Position numbers and translations under genes: made by a program. DNA of 64,000 bases from Eubacteriales bacterium (GTDB taxonomy: Bacteria > Bacillota > Clostridia > Lachnospirales > Lachnospiraceae). This document shows, piece after piece, positions 61,701 to 64,000 of the stretch; position 1 is the stretch's first letter; every line of letters starts with the position of its first letter. The notes below the pieces were generated by a model. That model was not told the origin of the DNA. It worked only from the letters and a program-made list of their open reading frames with translations, and did not search any database. The stretch is taken from positions 1-64,000 of the forward strand of contig JAUNPJ010000002.1 of assembly GCA_030536755.1 (NCBI GenBank). The letters are read 5' to 3'.

Positions 61701-64000
61701 TTTCTGGGTGAACTTATCGTCGTTTTTCACCCATCCATCCGAAGTCTGATCTGTTGCTTCGTGAGACGTATTCCATCCGATGAAGGTATAACCAGCGGCT
61801 GTGGGCCGGATCAGACCAGGACTATTTCCTCCTGTCACGGAACGATCCGCAAGCTTCGTACTGGAACTGATGGTCTTATCTACATCAATTACATCCTCTA
61901 TGGTCGTACCGGCATTTTCTCCGGGGAATGCTGCAGTCGACGGCTTTCCATCCTTTTTATTCAGATCAAAGATAACGATCACACGTAATTTCTGGACATT
62001 TACCACTTTTAGATTTACAACAGCATTCGCATTCGTCTTGCAGGCTTCCCGATAGGCTTCTGCCAGATCTTTGCTCACAAGACTGTTCATGTTAATAAGA
62101 TCTGTATATGTACCAAAGTTCATCTGAAGTTCTGTGATACCAAGTGTTTTTGTCGTGTATTCGCCCAGGTTCACACCTGCCTCAGACAGAATCTTACTGC
62201 CATAGGAGATCTCCGGCTGCTTTGTCGAAATATGGTTCTGGCCTGACTCATTCCACGCCGATCCTACGAATTCATCGGCAAGATCATAAGAACCAATGGT
62301 GTCTCCTTCAAATGTCACTGCAAATTTCACTTTAATTTTTTCCCACTTCGCATACAAAACAACGTCATTACCGATCGTCGTATTCAGAGACTGAGTCGGC
62401 TGTGTATACGCTTCATCCTCATACCAGCCTTTGAATACATAACCTCTGCAGGAAGCATTCAATAAGTTTATTTTGTACTGGTTATCTTCGTTCTTAGCGT
62501 TAACGATATAATCATCGGGATTCTCATTGACGATGGTACTGATATCGCTATCGAATATCTCACCCTTTGGATTTAATTGATAGGATACTGTGACGATACG
62601 TGTACCAAATACCGTCTGATCGGCAGCATTGAAGGTATCATTGTAGCTTTTATCACTATCCTGACGGGTGATTCCCTTCTCCCCATAAGCGAAACTATAG
62701 AGACCTGCCTGCTGTACAGTCAGTCTTCCACTACCGCCTGTGATCTTTGCATACGCGGTCGCTGCATAGACCTGTGCGCCATTCCGAATCATCAAATTCT
62801 TGGCTGAAAGCGTATCGGTCACCCAGATGCCGATCTTATTGCTCCTGTACTGACCAGTCTCCGTACCTTCATATGGATTAGGATATCCGATACTTGCCTC
62901 TTGGATCTCCACGGTGCCGTAAGCGGCTGTCAGACTGTGAACCTTTACCTTCGTATCCGTTCCGGATATGGACACCGAACCATACGGCGCCTGGATACTT
63001 CCTGTGGCAGCCGATCCGCTTACCGCAGCAGTTCCTCCGGTGATGCTTACCCTGCAATTATCTGATGTATGCTGAGCAATATCATCTCCTTTGGCAGAAT
63101 AGTAAGCTGCCAGTTCCTGCTTCTGTGCTTCCGTCATACCAAGTACCGCGTCGTCTGCGAGATTCACCTGTCCGCCGGAAACAGTGACGTTGGAATTCAT
63201 TCCGCCAAGGTATTCACTGACGTTGAAAGTACCGCCGGCAATGCTGACCGCTGCAGATACGGGGATGCGGGAAGCGGTATACATATATTCCTCACCGTTC
63301 TTTGGTGTATAATATGCAAATCCAAAGACCCGATTGATGGTTCCCGCCTGCTTTGCATTTACCGTGCCTCCGGTCATATTGATTGTGGTGGTTTTATTTC
63401 CTCCCAGAAATGTCTGTGCATCTACCGTACCTCCGGTCATCGTCAGGGAGCCGCTTTCCTGTATAAATTGGTCATTCTTCAGACGATCCTTAATCACCGC
63501 AACAGAGATTTCATTGTCACTGGTGTCGGTTGTTTTGTTGAAGCCGCTAAGCAGAATATAATCTGCTGCCAGAGTTCCGCCCTCCATCTGGATCGTTGGA
63601 CAGAACAGATATCCGCCGGCCGGATTGCTGTTCAATCCAGTCACCTGCAGCTTGGCATTCCCCTTGATGGTCAGATCCGACAGGCGAAGACGCCGTTCTG
63701 CCGTAACAACGGCCGATCCGTCCAATGTCACCCGGCAGCTTGTCGCATTAACTACATTGCGAATCGTTGTTCCCTCTGAATACATGTCTTTGATGTTGAT
63801 GACAGACGAACCGCTGATGTTCATCTGATTGACGTTTGTGAAAAATCCACCTGTATTTCTGGCACCACCAACTTCATACCGGACTTCGCTGTCTGTAATA
63901 TTTACCGTTGATGTCCCATAAAAAGGTGAGTCTCCGGTATCTGCCCCTCCCTGAAGTATCGATATGTCGCAGTTTGTGAGATCTGCCTGCTGATAACCAT
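55710..64000 (-). CDS. Giant surface/exported protein, beta-helix and InlB-type repeats (5' end outside window)
   Basis: At least 2762 residues; the frame stays open to the right edge, so the N-terminus and any signal peptide are missing. Numbering from the first internal Met (63824): residues 1-400 are Gly/Thr/Ser-rich beta-helix repeats (MTGGTVDAQTFLGG, SIAGGTFNVSEYLGG); about 411-496, 613-716 and 845-957 are Listeria-Bacteroides/InlB B-type repeats (GYVFKGWYED, GYTFIGWNTS, GYTFQGWQDE, each ending in YAKW/YAIW/TAVW); a weaker copy with GYALTGWYVNG follows near 1200. About 1700-2200 is a second beta-helix region with many short GT/NIxxT motifs. The C-terminus (2250-2704) is beta-rich and ends FTFIVE without LPxTG or a membrane tail. 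It has very few Cys. Probably an adhesin or surface-layer protein; its partner and anchor are unknown. Confidence 0.85.
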   Translation of the reverse strand, partial: GYQQADLTNCDISILQGGADTGDSPFYGTSTVNITDSEVRYEVGGARNTGGFFTNVNQMNISGSSVINIKDMYSEGTTIRNVVNATSCRVTLDGSAVVTAERRLRLSDLTIKGNAKLQVTGLNSNPAGGYLFCPTIQMEGGTLAADYILLSGFNKTTDTSDNEISVAVIKDRLKNDQFIQESGSLTMTGGTVDAQTFLGGNKTTTINMTGGTVNAKQAGTINRVFGFAYYTPKNGEEYMYTASRIPVSAAVSIAGGTFNVSEYLGGMNSNVTVSGGQVNLADDAVLGMTEAQKQELAAYYSAKGDDIAQHTSDNCRVSITGGTAAVSGSAATGSIQAPYGSVSISGTDTKVKVHSLTAAYGTVEIQEASIGYPNPYEGTETGQYRSNKIGIWVTDTLSAKNLMIRNGAQVYAATAYAKITGGSGRLTVQQAGLYSFAYGEKGITRQDSDKSYNDTFNAADQTVFGTRIVTVSYQLNPKGEIFDSDISTIVNENPDDYIVNAKNEDNQYKINLLNASCRGYVFKGWYEDEAYTQPTQSLNTTIGNDVVLYAKWEKIKVKFAVTFEGDTIGSYDLADEFVGSAWNESGQNHISTKQPEISYGSKILSEAGVNLGEYTTKTLGITELQMNFGTYTDLINMNSLVSKDLAEAYREACKTNANAVVNLKVVNVQKLRVIVIFDLNKKDGKPSTAAFPGENAGTTIEDVIDVDKTISSSTKLADRSVTGGNSPGLIRPTAAGYTFIGWNTSHEATDQTSDGWVKNDDKFTQKTTVYAIWKANTYLIAFDAGSGNKITATNNAPNDGSPPTLQYYWVYDTNVNDENNFWYIDAGGDKVYPKELPYAWKEGYTFDQASGWRWTIGDETGTLDSTEALSAQVIAALNPAKGDPNGSPTDAALRLTAEYSRVKVTYDLGGGKWTNEAPSGTPNYGDPLAGYTKTDTAETGGQIIGTPVTGANGSKYSVVSTTSGHYNEKDDYVDSDYRNTLSKKGYTFQGWQDENGIYVGTTPRFADVKLTAVWAENTYSLQLCKSDTEGSTYSDFHAGSPNSPATVTGVKVGEEINVSADLWPSRNGEWYACNKGATSPGDNDKRYLLGFTFAALDPGKTGDTSGPGYDVYINYAKSVIALENAKSLYQNRESGTGAGAGYTEGTVFTLPEDADYRKAIEDSYSDYAGYTIPDYPDGSTIKLYGIYRERSLVFVERYVEPDGTVQRTVKESGPWETYSDYPNRYISITSPGYALTGWYVNGTTTAAEVYPSDVSNFNDKLNAFKEEAKRLGTYDIMVYTVYAAQVSRNVTLTAQSDAASAVLSQDEYTIPANIESGMLSMKLTNGSSLKFVPKTEMLDHQYDQAWPDSLNENYSANNTVSVDVSISSATPKITKNLSECDSDGTLNFGQEVGAGDKITLTLYHSKVMSQTIDFKDIELQFQFSGNSQGDQRITDNLTVQIVPSEYQVIYTVNLPEDAEDLTVSDWKGFGKVSGQVRTVTKEVTLDYGDTLMDDSPILEGYTIDRTDPSSWTYGGQQYRTLTMTPENSGPIILTRGYKPQKYSFCVDADILGDWDVTYTDGSGNEVSYNTPGTQVDIDYHATVTFKPKDPDNPPKPQYVTLTLTDDEGNETTVKLSSYGTPGSGGSYSFLMPASDVAASKVTTQTLYLDDGTINITKNGYTQNGVTKEWLGDYVILQCADNNSDFHETANVLTLAEDLRDRTIQLGDLHLTSDNSIEVKEGAKAVLSANYDGEPSTITAKNILAGGQDTSLKLHTGLMESGFGTDPTKEDIGKKAEITLAPAVGSAAIGGNTGNPIVGTLDVENVNLSMTMPNADVSTASGIGAGTQNATQNNGTVTVLNCDITVAECSATTVYAGAWIGGAGVSSVTIDSSVLTKADANHMAGPVIADGYTVSIQNSSIGTEANYVSDPIHARDALTITGSTIYQHIQDDLTGSRVNTPIGTENGNMTTVKDASVIRTMTSGVGEFAELYSGYMQIQDAASNVNISNTQILEVSNGSITITDTKVTQNGKEHSNTGSYLLLEEGQAPSDEPDLTITSLAENASVTVKQPKVGSGVTVGDLTVHADTNLELEGSLMVKGQANLGEEAGLAVKAGQSTYGITFEGTGDIFAGGKSYSQESGTLTSTNADFGAAGSSATLDVTLTGVTASVPNLYAKNLTIDGGSVEATATDSNSIPNGKIGSLQANNPTATTVTIKNGASVTANTIGALGSVDSTFTLVKLEGSNTITGTLVQDHYRLAYNTSGAAISTDNLPKTVRTSDECTGSVPEAASLTVLSPTDGVPTIPVESAGIADCWFLREADGESDFKRYGLQKDGSAPAGLEGIRQLKADTLAAAYGEDVSPAAADGTQTLTVHVWLKAVGETAVKKGRLFQTFTDGSQSVTTQSNGAFTAMLTSTGNKIQNRDYQVTFTNALPVGTVLTLTVIGASGTADQYYYYTVSASDYEAGKKIFKFSEFKKMGSDGGNLSLEVTDAGNETFLLSVDFAEAESIVVSNQTMTFELLPDKRGSDTIPMGSELTYSTTAVTNGSLAADGSQVTILTLPADADNLSGQKLYLAAKLTEDGGREVTVPYGASATLVDIPGTWVSRDTVLFEIGDYADVSSISQAQREVAFSGLSTGNYELTWTLVYGTEPRANILGNVISNTAEGSITVTNPIIDEMTAPWLSVQMAKQTHVISVGEGKTISFTYQTTESSVTATVEKQGLLCDFNAYNGSDISTSVSSVFGHAGIATVEFGPSLEAGTYRICFSIKEDSREDDVYFTFIVE

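Overview
The window looks like a chromosomal segment of an anaerobic, endospore-forming Clostridia member, most likely Lachnospiraceae (Blautia/Dorea/Ruminococcus gnavus-like). The evidence is a one-chain pyruvate:ferredoxin oxidoreductase, sporulation genes (sigG, spoIIM, a SpoVB-like flippase, ylmC/ymxH), a DUF5688 protein, AGGAGG-type ribosome sites with A/T-rich sigma-A promoters, and compact operons. Genus cannot be fixed from the sequence alone. Almost everything is housekeeping. No IS element, phage, CRISPR array or rRNA was seen, and there is one tRNA (Arg, CCG).

Layout. 0-9 kb: a LysR regulator converging on nifJ, then bioY with a DUF1284 gene, an Rrf2 regulator, a CcdA-like membrane protein and an ABC-F ATPase. 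9-16 kb (minus strand): gap, then pgk-tpiA, then hom-gpmI-ybaK, so lower glycolysis plus entry to threonine/methionine synthesis. 16-26 kb: a PHP phosphatase; the iron-sulfur/tRNA-thiolation operon iscR-iscS-iscU-mnmA followed by a P-type ATPase; a SpoVB-like flippase; DAHP synthase; xerD. 26-34 kb: spoIIM, an AraC regulator divergent from the Leloir operon galK-galE-galT, then proA and the operon rluF-ligA-metA. 36-46 kb: an SH3 protein, tRNA-Arg, a DUF5688 protein, and a long minus-strand series nhaC-aminotransferase, citrate synthase-patatin-EamA-yqeG-aroK-efp with many start/stop overlaps. 46-56 kb: gdhA, an unusual PEP/pyruvate-binding protein, coaBC divergent from a third Rrf2 regulator, a GH25 lysozyme, nrdR, ylmC and sigG. 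55.7-64 kb: one giant exported-type beta-helix/InlB-repeat protein that runs off the right edge.

Functional links. PFOR, citrate synthase, glutamate dehydrogenase and the aminotransferase connect pyruvate to 2-oxoglutarate and amino acids. hom and metA make O-acetylhomoserine; MetA carries the acetyl-CoA-type Glu. aroF and aroK belong to the shikimate pathway. IscS supplies sulfur to both IscU and MnmA, matching their gene order. Three Rrf2 proteins each keep a Cys-rich loop that could hold an Fe-S cluster.

The least explained features are the giant surface protein, the PEP/pyruvate-binding protein with its RecA/KaiC-like N-terminus, a putative structured RNA upstream of proA, an 89-bp inverted-repeat element upstream of citrate synthase, and several candidate operators. 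I saw no clear new defence or mobile system.
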